Shown: piece after piece, positions 45,081 through 52,731 of the stretch
Numbering within the stretch: position 1 is the stretch's first letter
Layout of the letters: each line of letters starts with the position of its first letter
Made by a program: the position numbers and the translations under genes
NCBI RefSeq assembly: GCF_900109955.1
Contig: NZ_FOJB01000001.1
Span: forward strand, 186,001-250,000
DNA length: 64,000 nt
Direction: 5' to 3'
From: Aliiroseovarius sediminilitoris
GTDB taxonomy: Bacteria > Pseudomonadota > Alphaproteobacteria > Rhodobacterales > Rhodobacteraceae
Notes under the pieces: model-generated
The model's database searches: none
What the model saw: the letters and a program-made list of their open reading frames with translations, nothing else
Told to the model about the DNA's origin: nothing

Positions 45081-45704
45081 ATGTTACCGATCCTTTATTC
45101 CTTCCGCCGTTGCCCCTATGCGATCCGCGCGCGGCTTGCGATTGCCAGCAGCGGTGTGCAAGTCGAACTGCGCGAGATCCTGTTGCGCGACAAGCCACAA
45201 GCGTTTCTCGACGCCTCACCCACGGCGACCGTGCCGTGTCTGGTGACGGCTAAGGGTGTGCTGGATGAAAGCTACGACATCATGCGCTGGGCCTTGGCGC
45301 AGAACGATCCCGAGGGGCTGTGCGACATGCCGGACGCCGGGTTTGACCTGATCGAATCATTTGACGGCCCGTTCAAACGCGCGCTTGATCTTACGAAATA
45401 CGCCGTGCGCCACCCCGACAGCGACCCCGAGGTTACACGCGCCGAGGCCATGGCGATGCTGACCGGGCTTGAGGCGCAACTGGCCAATGGTTGGCTATAT
45501 GGGCGCACCCCAACTCTGGCCGATTTCGCCACCCTGCCCTTCGTCCGTCAGTTCGCAATGATTGACAAGCCGCGCTTCGACACCCAGGCAACACCGCGCA
45601 TTTCCGCATGGCTAGAGACGTTTTTGGCCAGCGACCGCCTTGCGGACGTCATGCAGAAATACCCTCCATGGCAGACCGGTGACACACCAACAGTCTTCCG
45701 CTAA
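45081..45704 (+). CDS. Glutathione S-transferase family protein
   Basis: The 207-residue protein has the thioredoxin-like N-terminal domain with LYSFRRCPYAIRARLAI (a Cys-X-X-Ala site, Cys11), TATVPCLVTAKGVLDES, and a helical C-terminal domain (WLYGRTPTLADFATLPFVRQ). The redox Cys suggests an omega-like or glutathionyl-reductase type. The ATG follows GGCAGGAATAGACC. It is convergent with alkB, overlapping by four bases. Confidence 0.88.
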   Translation: MLPILYSFRRCPYAIRARLAIASSGVQVELREILLRDKPQAFLDASPTATVPCLVTAKGVLDESYDIMRWALAQNDPEGLCDMPDAGFDLIESFDGPFKRALDLTKYAVRHPDSDPEVTRAEAMAMLTGLEAQLANGWLYGRTPTLADFATLPFVRQFAMIDKPRFDTQATPRISAWLETFLASDRLADVMQKYPPWQTGDTPTVFR

Positions 45705-46840
45705 CGGACCCCCGGCGGCGGCAGGGTTCCGGCCTTGTAGGCGCTCCAATCCGTGATCTCGGGGTAATGCAGCTTGCGCCAGGCCCGCACACGCGGGTTC
45801 ATCACGCGCCGCCACACCGGCGGGATCAATGCGGCGACGGTCATCACCGGATAGCCAAAGGGCAGTTGTGGCGCGTCACTGTCGGGATAGGTCTGCAACA
45901 ACGGAAATCGCCGCGCGGGTTTATAGTGATGATCGGAATGGCGTTGCAGGTTGATCAACAGCCAATTCGACGCGCGGTGATCGGCGTTCCAGCTGTGATG
46001 CGGCATCACACTTTCATATTTTCCATCGCCCAGATGTTTGCGGGTCAGGCCGTAATGCTCGACATAATTGGTCAGCTCCAACTGCCAGATGGCGATGAAG
46101 CCCTGAAAGGCAAAAAGTGCCAGACCAAGCCAGCCGCCAATCAGCACAGCCAGAATACACGCCGTCAGTTGCAAGGCCCCATAGCGCCAAAACGGGTTCG
46201 ACCCGTCCATGACCGACAAACCCCTGCGCGCCAGCATCGCTTTTTCCGCCTTCCATGCCGACACAGGCGTTTCATGCAGCACGCGCAGGAAATAGCGGTG
46301 AAAGCCTTCGTTGTATCGCGCCGTCACGGCATCGCGGGTGGTGCCGACATAGGGGTGATGAACCAACAGGTGTTCGGTGCGGAAATGGCTGTAGAGCACA
46401 GTGGCCAGCAACAGATCGGCCAACCACCGCTCCAACCGGTTGGATTGGTGCATCAGTTCATGGGCATACACGATCCCAACCGAGCCCGACAGAACGCCCA
46501 CGCCGAAGAACACCAGGAATTTTTCAAGCAGCGACAGGTGGTCCGCGCCGGTGACATACCAGACCATCCCAAAGATCATCACGAACTGAATCGGAAACCA
46601 GATCAGCGTGATCAGTCGATACCAGAAAAGGTCTTTTTCAGCCGTGTTAGGGTCTGCATTGTCAGTGTATCGTCCGATCGCCGCGTCGAGAAGCGCGTAA
46701 AGCCACCATGTCCCCAAAGGCGGCAAAAGCACATACCACCCGCCCTTCACAGCCGCGATGCAGACCAAAATGGGCAACAAGAGCGAAACCCCGAAGGGTG
46801 CTGCATTTCGCACCCGGGATACTGTCGAAGCTGGAACCAT
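45701..46840 (-). CDS. alkB: Alkane 1-monooxygenase (AlkB)
   Basis: The 379-residue integral membrane di-iron hydroxylase has the histidine motifs HELMH (His127-131), EHLLVHH (His157-162), LQRHSDHH (His301-305) and the signature NYVEHYGL, with several membrane helices. It oxidises medium-chain n-alkanes to 1-alkanols with electrons from rubredoxin. No rubredoxin or rubredoxin reductase gene is in the window. The ATG at 46840 follows AAGGACAT. It lies 53 bases downstream of mutY on the same strand. Confidence 0.92.
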   Translation of the reverse strand: MVPASTVSRVRNAAPFGVSLLLPILVCIAAVKGGWYVLLPPLGTWWLYALLDAAIGRYTDNADPNTAEKDLFWYRLITLIWFPIQFVMIFGMVWYVTGADHLSLLEKFLVFFGVGVLSGSVGIVYAHELMHQSNRLERWLADLLLATVLYSHFRTEHLLVHHPYVGTTRDAVTARYNEGFHRYFLRVLHETPVSAWKAEKAMLARRGLSVMDGSNPFWRYGALQLTACILAVLIGGWLGLALFAFQGFIAIWQLELTNYVEHYGLTRKHLGDGKYESVMPHHSWNADHRASNWLLINLQRHSDHHYKPARRFPLLQTYPDSDAPQLPFGYPVMTVAALIPPVWRRVMNPRVRAWRKLHYPEITDWSAYKAGTLPPPGVR

Positions 46841-46893
46841 GGCGATGTCCTTATCTGTTCCAATCAAATGTATAGCCCCAGCACCTGTGCGGC

Positions 46894-47934
46894 TCAATCC
46901 GGCAACGCGGCTTTCGCCACGTCAAAGGCCTTGCGCATCACGGTGGGCAGTTCGGTGGGTCGTATCTTCTGAAACTGGCCAACCGATGCCTGTGCGGCGT
47001 TGGAAACCGTGGCCAGGCGCAGCGACAGAATTAGATGAAAGTGCGTAAAGGTGTGGCGCACTTCGACACCCGGATCGCACCAATCTGCCTGCAAGGGCTC
47101 TGCTTCAATTGCCGTGTCGCCCCACGCAGCCCCCGGCCAGCCCAGCATCCCGCCCAGCAGTCCCTTTTCAGGGCGACGTTCGACCAGCCACGCCCCATCC
47201 GCGCGCCGCGCTAGATAGGCGATGCCGTATCGCGTGGGTTTGGGGGTTTTCGGTTTGCGGGCGGGCAGCGAGACCTGCACCCCTGCCCTGCGGGCGCGGC
47301 AATTTCTGATCCATGGGCAAATCCCGCAAGCGGGCGACTTGGGTGTGCAGATCGTGGCCCCCAGATCCATCACGGCTTGCGCATAATCACCGGGCCGCGC
47401 ACTGGGCGTCAGGCTGGCGGCGCGCTGCTTCATTTCGGGCTTGGCGTCTGGCAGCGGCGTTTCGATCTGAAACACCCGCGCCATGACGCGTTCAACATTT
47501 CCGTCCACCACCGTTTCCGGCAGATCATAGGCGATCGCAGCAATCGCAGCTGACGTATAGGGGCCGACACCCGGCAAATCCTCAAGCGCCGAGCGGGTCC
47601 GGGGAAATCCGCCCATCTGCGTGACCACGCGCGCGCATTTCAGCAAGTTGCGTGCGCGGGCGTAGTATCCAAGCCCCGCCCATTCGCCCATGACACGGTC
47701 GTCTTCTGCGGTGGCCAGATCCTCGACCGTCGGCCACAAGTCCATGAATCGGGTGAAATAGTCTCTGACGGCCGCCACAGTTGTCTGTTGCAACATGATT
47801 TCGGACAGCCATACGGCATAGGGGTCCGGCACAACGCCGGCTGCTCGATCGAAGGGGCCGACACGCCAGGGCAGATCGCGGGCATGGCGGTCATACCAGG
47901 CCAAAAGGTCGGCGGGCTGTGGTGCGATACACAA
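46894..47934 (-). CDS. mutY: A/G-specific adenine DNA glycosylase MutY
   Basis: The 346-residue protein has the helix-hairpin-helix glycosylase core (LPGVGPYTSAAIAAIAYD), catalytic Asp in TVVDGNVERVMARV, and the iron-sulfur cysteines CTPKSPACGICPWIRNC. A C-terminal NUDIX-like domain reads 8-oxoG (LLGGMLGWPGAAWG). It removes A opposite 8-oxoG. The start is a TTG at 47934 with AGGGA eight bases upstream; an in-frame TAA lies two codons upstream, and no ATG precedes the conserved DLLAWYDRHARDLPWR. Confidence 0.93.
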   Translation of the reverse strand: MCIAPQPADLLAWYDRHARDLPWRVGPFDRAAGVVPDPYAVWLSEIMLQQTTVAAVRDYFTRFMDLWPTVEDLATAEDDRVMGEWAGLGYYARARNLLKCARVVTQMGGFPRTRSALEDLPGVGPYTSAAIAAIAYDLPETVVDGNVERVMARVFQIETPLPDAKPEMKQRAASLTPSARPGDYAQAVMDLGATICTPKSPACGICPWIRNCRARRAGVQVSLPARKPKTPKPTRYGIAYLARRADGAWLVERRPEKGLLGGMLGWPGAAWGDTAIEAEPLQADWCDPGVEVRHTFTHFHLILSLRLATVSNAAQASVGQFQKIRPTELPTVMRKAFDVAKAALPD

Positions 47935-48006
47935 GTGTTATTCCCTATCATTGCTTTGCACTGGCATAGCATCCTCAACCGCATAGAATAGGGGCAAAAC
48001 CGGGAT

Positions 48007-48537
48007 GTGCCAGACGTGAGTCAACCGAAGAACAAACAACGCCGCAGAAAGGGCTTTGAGCGGACATCAAGCCTGCTATCGACGCGCATTCGCAAGACGG
48101 GCGAAGCGCGTGGCTTTGCGGTAACGCGTGTGCTGACACATTGGGCCGAGATCGTCGGCGAAGACATTGCCGCCATCGCAAAACCTGTCGAGGTGTCTTA
48201 TGCCCGGGGCGGCATGGGGGCGACCCTGACCGTGCTGACCACCGGCGCGCAGGCGCCGATGCTGGAAATGCAGAAAGAGCAACTGCGCGAAAAGGTCAAC
48301 GCGGTCTATGGATATAACGCCATCGCGCGGGTAAGGATCACCCAGACCGCTCCGACTGGCTTTTCCGAAGGACAGGCGCAATTCACCCCGGCACCGAAAA
48401 AGGCACCGGTGATCGACGAGACAACCTGCACCCGCGCAGCCGAGGTGACGGAAGATGTCACTGACGCAGGCTTGCGCGAAGCGCTTGAAACGCTCGCACG
48501 TAATGTGCTGATGAAACAAAAACACGATAGAGGCTGA
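48007..48537 (+). CDS. DUF721 (DciA-like) protein
   Basis: The 176-residue protein has a DUF721 domain: FERTSSLLSTRIRKTGEARG, then HWAEIVGEDIAAIAKPVEVS and a hydrophobic strand pattern. DciA proteins of this family help load the replicative DnaB helicase in bacteria lacking DnaC. The region around ATLTVLTTGAQAPMLEMQKEQ fits the family. The GTG at 48007 is chosen; GTG 48016 is possible. It is divergent from mutY and eight bases before a DsbA-like gene. Assignment as DciA is inference by family. Confidence 0.8.
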   Translation: MPDVSQPKNKQRRRKGFERTSSLLSTRIRKTGEARGFAVTRVLTHWAEIVGEDIAAIAKPVEVSYARGGMGATLTVLTTGAQAPMLEMQKEQLREKVNAVYGYNAIARVRITQTAPTGFSEGQAQFTPAPKKAPVIDETTCTRAAEVTEDVTDAGLREALETLARNVLMKQKHDRG

Positions 48538-48545
48538 CACTTATC

Positions 48546-49205
48546 ATGATCCGATTCCACTCCTTCCTGCTTGCCGCAGTTCTGCTGATTGGCGGTGGTG
48601 CATATTATATGAGCCAGAACAACGGTTCGTTCCCCGGCGTTTCCATCGCCGAGGCGCAAGACGCAAACACCGAAATTGAACTGGCCCCTGATATGGTCAT
48701 GGGGGACGAGAACGCGCCGCTGACGGTGATCGAATATGCATCCTTCACCTGCCCGCATTGCGCCAACTTCCATGAAAATGTCTTTAAGGATCTGAAGAAA
48801 AACTACATCGACACCGGCAAGATAAAATTCGTTTATCGCGAGGTATATTTTGACCGCTTTGGCCTGTGGGCGGCTATGATCGCCCGCTGCGGTGGGGAAT
48901 CGCGGTATTTCGGCATGACAGATCTGCTCTACTCGGGACAGAAAGAGTGGATTGGCGATGGCGACCCCGGCAACATTCTGGATAACCTCCGCAAGATCGG
49001 CCGCACCGCCGGGATGAATGACGAACAGATGGATGCCTGCCTGCAAGACGAAGCAATGGTGCAAAGCATGGTGGCTGCATACCAGAAAAATGCCGCTGCG
49101 GACGAGATCAACTCGACTCCATCCTTTGTGATCGACGGCGAAACCTATCCCAACATGTCTTATGACGACTTCGCCAAGCTGATCGACGAAAAACTGGAAA
49201 GCTGA
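48546..49205 (+). CDS. DsbA-like periplasmic thiol-disulfide oxidoreductase
   Basis: The 219-residue protein has an N-terminal signal/anchor (FLLAAVLLIGGGAYYM), then the thioredoxin-like DsbA fold with active site Cys69-Pro-His-Cys72 (SFTCPHCANFHENV) and cis-Pro in NSTPSFVIDGE. CPHC is the classical DsbA motif. It likely forms disulfides in exported proteins, though a BdbD/ScsC-type role is possible. It starts eight bases after the DUF721 stop. Confidence 0.9.
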   Translation: MIRFHSFLLAAVLLIGGGAYYMSQNNGSFPGVSIAEAQDANTEIELAPDMVMGDENAPLTVIEYASFTCPHCANFHENVFKDLKKNYIDTGKIKFVYREVYFDRFGLWAAMIARCGGESRYFGMTDLLYSGQKEWIGDGDPGNILDNLRKIGRTAGMNDEQMDACLQDEAMVQSMVAAYQKNAAADEINSTPSFVIDGETYPNMSYDDFAKLIDEKLES

Positions 49206-49232
49206 CGGCGCGGGCTAGGGTTGATACAGGCT

Positions 49233-50228
49233 CTAGCCCAGCCCAATTCGCTTCAATTCGACATCAACTGTCGACCAGTCCGACAGCTTCAGCCGCACGG
49301 GCACGGTGAGCACCTGCCGTTTGAACGCGGCGGGCAGGCGCACCGCGTCCTTTTCGGTGGTGACAAGCTGGGCGCCCAGTGCCGTCGCTTCGATCTGTAG
49401 CCGTTTCATCAACGCATCGGTCAATGGCTGGTGATCCGCCAGCGACTCGGCTCTGACAAGATCTGCGCCCAGGTTCCTGACGGTGCCAAAGAACTTCTCG
49501 GGCAGGCCGATCCCGGCAAAGGCCAGCACCTTCATTCCCTGCCAGTCCATGCCGGTCTGAAGCGGCACAAGCTGACCCATGGCATGCGGGCAAGGGATTG
49601 CGTCTTTCCACTCTTGCAAAAACCGCTTCTGTGCCCCGTCGGGACCGATCGACAACAGCAGGTCAGCGCGGCGCAGTCCTGCCCAAACGGATTCACGCAG
49701 CGGACCGGCCGGGATGCAGCGCGCATTGCCGAAACCTTTCACTGCGTCGACCACAACAATCGACAGGGTTTTCTGAACAGACGGGTTCTGAAACCCATCG
49801 TCCATCAGGATCACATCGGCCCCGGCGGCTTCGGCAGCCTTCACACCCGCCGCCCGGTCGCGCGCGACCCAAACCTTGGTGAATGCGGCCATCAAAAGGG
49901 GTTCGTCGCCAACATCTGCGGCAGTGTAAGTTCGTTCTTCCACCAGAACTGGGCCTTCGACCGTGCCTTTGTGCCCGCGCGAGACGACGTGCACATCAAG
50001 ACCGCGCACCATCAAACGCTGCGCCAGAGCAATCGTGGTCGGCGTCTTGCCTGTACCGCCTGCGTTGATATTGCCGATACAGATCACTGGAACTTGCGCA
50101 CGATACCCATCCTTCAAAGCCACGCGCCGCGCGGTTGCTGCGGCATAGATCCAACCAAGCGGTGCAAGAATGCGCGCGCGCCAATCAGGTTGTGACGGTG
50201 ATGTGAACCAGAACCGGGGTGTCTTCAT
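49233..50228 (-). CDS. lpxK: Tetraacyldisaccharide 4'-kinase
   Basis: The 331-residue membrane-associated kinase has the P-loop in [31 protein letters not shown], and [20 protein letters not shown]. It phosphorylates the lipid A precursor at the 4' position. The ATG at 50228 follows GGGGG. It lies nine bases after waaA, so the pair waaA-lpxK forms an operon for lipid A/KDO assembly. Confidence 0.95.
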   Translation of the reverse strand: MKTPRFWFTSPSQPDWRARILAPLGWIYAAATARRVALKDGYRAQVPVICIGNINAGGTGKTPTTIALAQRLMVRGLDVHVVSRGHKGTVEGPVLVEERTYTAADVGDEPLLMAAFTKVWVARDRAAGVKAAEAAGADVILMDDGFQNPSVQKTLSIVVVDAVKGFGNARCIPAGPLRESVWAGLRRADLLLSIGPDGAQKRFLQEWKDAIPCPHAMGQLVPLQTGMDWQGMKVLAFAGIGLPEKFFGTVRNLGADLVRAESLADHQPLTDALMKRLQIEATALGAQLVTTEKDAVRLPAAFKRQVLTVPVRLKLSDWSTVDVELKRIGLG

Positions 50229-50237
50229 TGCAACCCC

Positions 50238-51512
50238 CTAGGTGCGGCGCATTTCCAGCGCGTCGGTCAGCTTACCACGCAAGAGGTCGCTGACCTCGGC
50301 TCCGCTGGTGGTCACATCCCAAGCTGCCATCGCCATATTGGCAGCTTCCTCGGGGGACAACAAATGCTCGACCGCTTTGGTCAGGCTGTTTCCGTCACTG
50401 ATCTTGGTCGCAGCCCCCGCGCGTTCAAGCCGTCGATAGGATTCGAAGAACCCATTCACGTTCGGGCCAAACAGGACGACTGACCCCAATGCAGCGGGCT
50501 GAAGGGGGTTCAGATCGGTACCCACGCCCATGCTTCCACCCGCATAGGTGATCGGCGCAAGGTGCATCCACAGACCGGACTCTCCTGCCTGATCTGCGAT
50601 GAACACCTGGATATCCGGGGTGGGATCTTCGTCGCGCGACCGGCAGGCAACACCCCAGCCATCCGCCTCAAGCTCGGCGGCCAGTTCGGGGCCACGCTCT
50701 GCTTCGCGCGGCTCGATGATCAGCAAGAGCCGATGCGATTTGCGCACGAGTTGCTTGTGCGCGTCCAACAACGCTTGCTCCTCAATCTCACACACTCCGG
50801 AAGCAAGCCATACCGGGCGCGCCGCCAATGTCGCGGCGATCGCATCCCGTTCGGACATATTGCAGCTGGGAGGGACCACCTGAATCTGCAACGGACCCGA
50901 TGTCACGATGCGATCCTTGGACGCACCGAACCTACGCAGTTCACGCGCTGCGGTGTCATTTTCCGCCATAATCGTGTCGAATCCATTCATCAACGACTTG
51001 ATCGAGCCGGGCAACCAGCGCCATTGGCTTTGCACTTCTTTCGGGACATGTGCATTGACCCAATGTGCGGGAATCTTGCGGTCGAAAACGGCCGGCAGCA
51101 ACGTCACATCCAGCTTGTCATCCATCCATAGCAGCACATCCGGCCGCCAGTGTTCCAGAAATGCCGTGACAGGCGCATTGGCCGAGTAGGGCGCATATTG
51201 ATGGACAAAGCTGGACCCGTTCGGCGGGGTGCCATCATGGTGGGTCGTGGTAATCAGGATTGTCAGATCTTCGTGATCGGCCTGGAAATGCTGCACAAGC
51301 CCCAGAACCTTCTCTAACCCATCCGAGTTTTTCAGATGAATCCAGGCCAGCGCACCATCTGGTCGCCTGGCAAGCCCACGCCCCAACCGTTCCGCCCCAC
51401 GCGTGGGGTGTTCCGTGCCGTCCTCGACACCGCGCCGCAAACGACGCTCAAGCCCCGCAGCGCCCTGCATGTTTTGCAGGCCCCGGAACAGTGAAATCCC
51501 AATGGGCGGCAT
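50238..51512 (-). CDS. waaA: 3-deoxy-D-manno-octulosonic acid (KDO) transferase
   Basis: The 424-residue GT-B glycosyltransferase carries HQYAPYSANAPVTAFLEHWRPD and DTIMAENDTAARELRRFGA (WaaA N-terminal domain). VFIADQAGESGLWMHLAPITYAGGSMGVG, with GFFESYRRLERAGA, is the C-terminal CMP-KDO binding part. It adds KDO to lipid A. The ATG at 51512 is the first in frame; the signature of the N-terminal anchor is less clear than in E. coli. The next gene, lpxK, lies nine bases downstream. Confidence 0.92.
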   Translation of the reverse strand: MPPIGISLFRGLQNMQGAAGLERRLRRGVEDGTEHPTRGAERLGRGLARRPDGALAWIHLKNSDGLEKVLGLVQHFQADHEDLTILITTTHHDGTPPNGSSFVHQYAPYSANAPVTAFLEHWRPDVLLWMDDKLDVTLLPAVFDRKIPAHWVNAHVPKEVQSQWRWLPGSIKSLMNGFDTIMAENDTAARELRRFGASKDRIVTSGPLQIQVVPPSCNMSERDAIAATLAARPVWLASGVCEIEEQALLDAHKQLVRKSHRLLLIIEPREAERGPELAAELEADGWGVACRSRDEDPTPDIQVFIADQAGESGLWMHLAPITYAGGSMGVGTDLNPLQPAALGSVVLFGPNVNGFFESYRRLERAGAATKISDGNSLTKAVEHLLSPEEAANMAMAAWDVTTSGAEVSDLLRGKLTDALEMRRT

Positions 51513-51600
51513 TCTTACTGCACTTCCTCATTCCGCGATGCGTTGTCCGCTCGCATTATTATGACCTTAGATTATGGCATATTCGGCAATGAGGGAAGCG

Positions 51601-52542
51601 TCACTCGCGCCATTCGCCCGTTGCGAGCATCTTTGTTGCGGCGACGATACGATCGAAACTGGCGCGCGCACGCTGAACGCTGTGACGCGCGCGCAGATAT
51701 CCATGCACCAACCCGGTCTCGTTGATCCAAACGGCCTGACCGCCTGCGGCTAGGATCGCGTCACGATAGTCGCGACCGTCATCCGCCAATGGATCACATT
51801 CGGCAGAGAAAATCACAGTTGGCGGCAGGCCCGTGAAATCCTTATCCGCAAGCGGTGTGGCGGTTGGGTCGTTTTGCGGCATTGCCCTGTCAAAACGCAT
51901 CGATTGATAGAATTTCAAATCGTCCAATGTCAGCATCGGCGCCTGAGCATGATCACGATACGACCCGCGCATCATGTCGCCACCCAAACCCGGATAAATC
52001 AGAACTTGTCCGGAAAAATGCAGCGTCCCACGGCTTGCATGAGCCACTGCGGCCGCCAGGTTGCCGCCGGCACTGTCCCCGGCAAGAATATGCGATCCAG
52101 CCCAAGTTAGAGCCACATATTGCGTTGCGTCCCGAGCGTCCTGAAACGCTGCTGGATGCGGGTGTTCAGGGCAAAGGCGATAGTCGACGCTGACGACCCG
52201 AACACCAGAGCGCACGCATATCTCGGCGCAGACATCATCATGGCTGTCCAGCCCACCGACCACGAAACCCCCGCCATGAAAATAGATCAGGGTGACGCCA
52301 TGGGATCCACATTCATAGATACGCAAAGGGATGGTTCCGACACGATCATCTCGTGCCGTCACACCTTCTGGATAGCCGGTGAAAAACGCACGGCACATAC
52401 GGTTGTAGATTTCCCGCTGCGTGGCAACATCCGCAGAGATCATGTCCGGAGGATAATGGTCTTCCGTTCCGCGTATGAAAGCCCATGTTTCAGCGTCGAT
52501 AAGCGTGTTGTAATCCATGGCTGGAAAGCTACGCTTCTGCAT
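51601..52542 (-). CDS. HSL-type alpha/beta hydrolase (esterase/lipase)
   Basis: The 313-residue enzyme has the oxyanion-hole motif YFHGGGFVVGG, the nucleophile elbow GDSAGG, and likely Asp (AECDPLADD) and His (TGLVHGYLRA) partners. It belongs to the hormone-sensitive-lipase family; substrate unknown. The ATG at 52542 is used, with 52518 as alternative. It lies in the same direction as waaA, 88 bases upstream of it. Confidence 0.87.
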   Translation of the reverse strand: MQKRSFPAMDYNTLIDAETWAFIRGTEDHYPPDMISADVATQREIYNRMCRAFFTGYPEGVTARDDRVGTIPLRIYECGSHGVTLIYFHGGGFVVGGLDSHDDVCAEICVRSGVRVVSVDYRLCPEHPHPAAFQDARDATQYVALTWAGSHILAGDSAGGNLAAAVAHASRGTLHFSGQVLIYPGLGGDMMRGSYRDHAQAPMLTLDDLKFYQSMRFDRAMPQNDPTATPLADKDFTGLPPTVIFSAECDPLADDGRDYRDAILAAGGQAVWINETGLVHGYLRARHSVQRARASFDRIVAATKMLATGEWRE

Positions 52543-52731
52543 CTAAGCTGACAAGGAACCACTGGACGTTAATCGGGCCGCTGTCTGGCCATAAACCCAT
52601 CGCGATCTGGACCTACCGGTGAGCTGGCCTGACTGTTTGGTTCTTGGAACTACAATTTGCGCGCAAACATCTTGTTTCGCCGCACCAAATTGTCTTCAAC
52701 AAAAAGACCTTGCGACAGGGCGAACAGGTAA

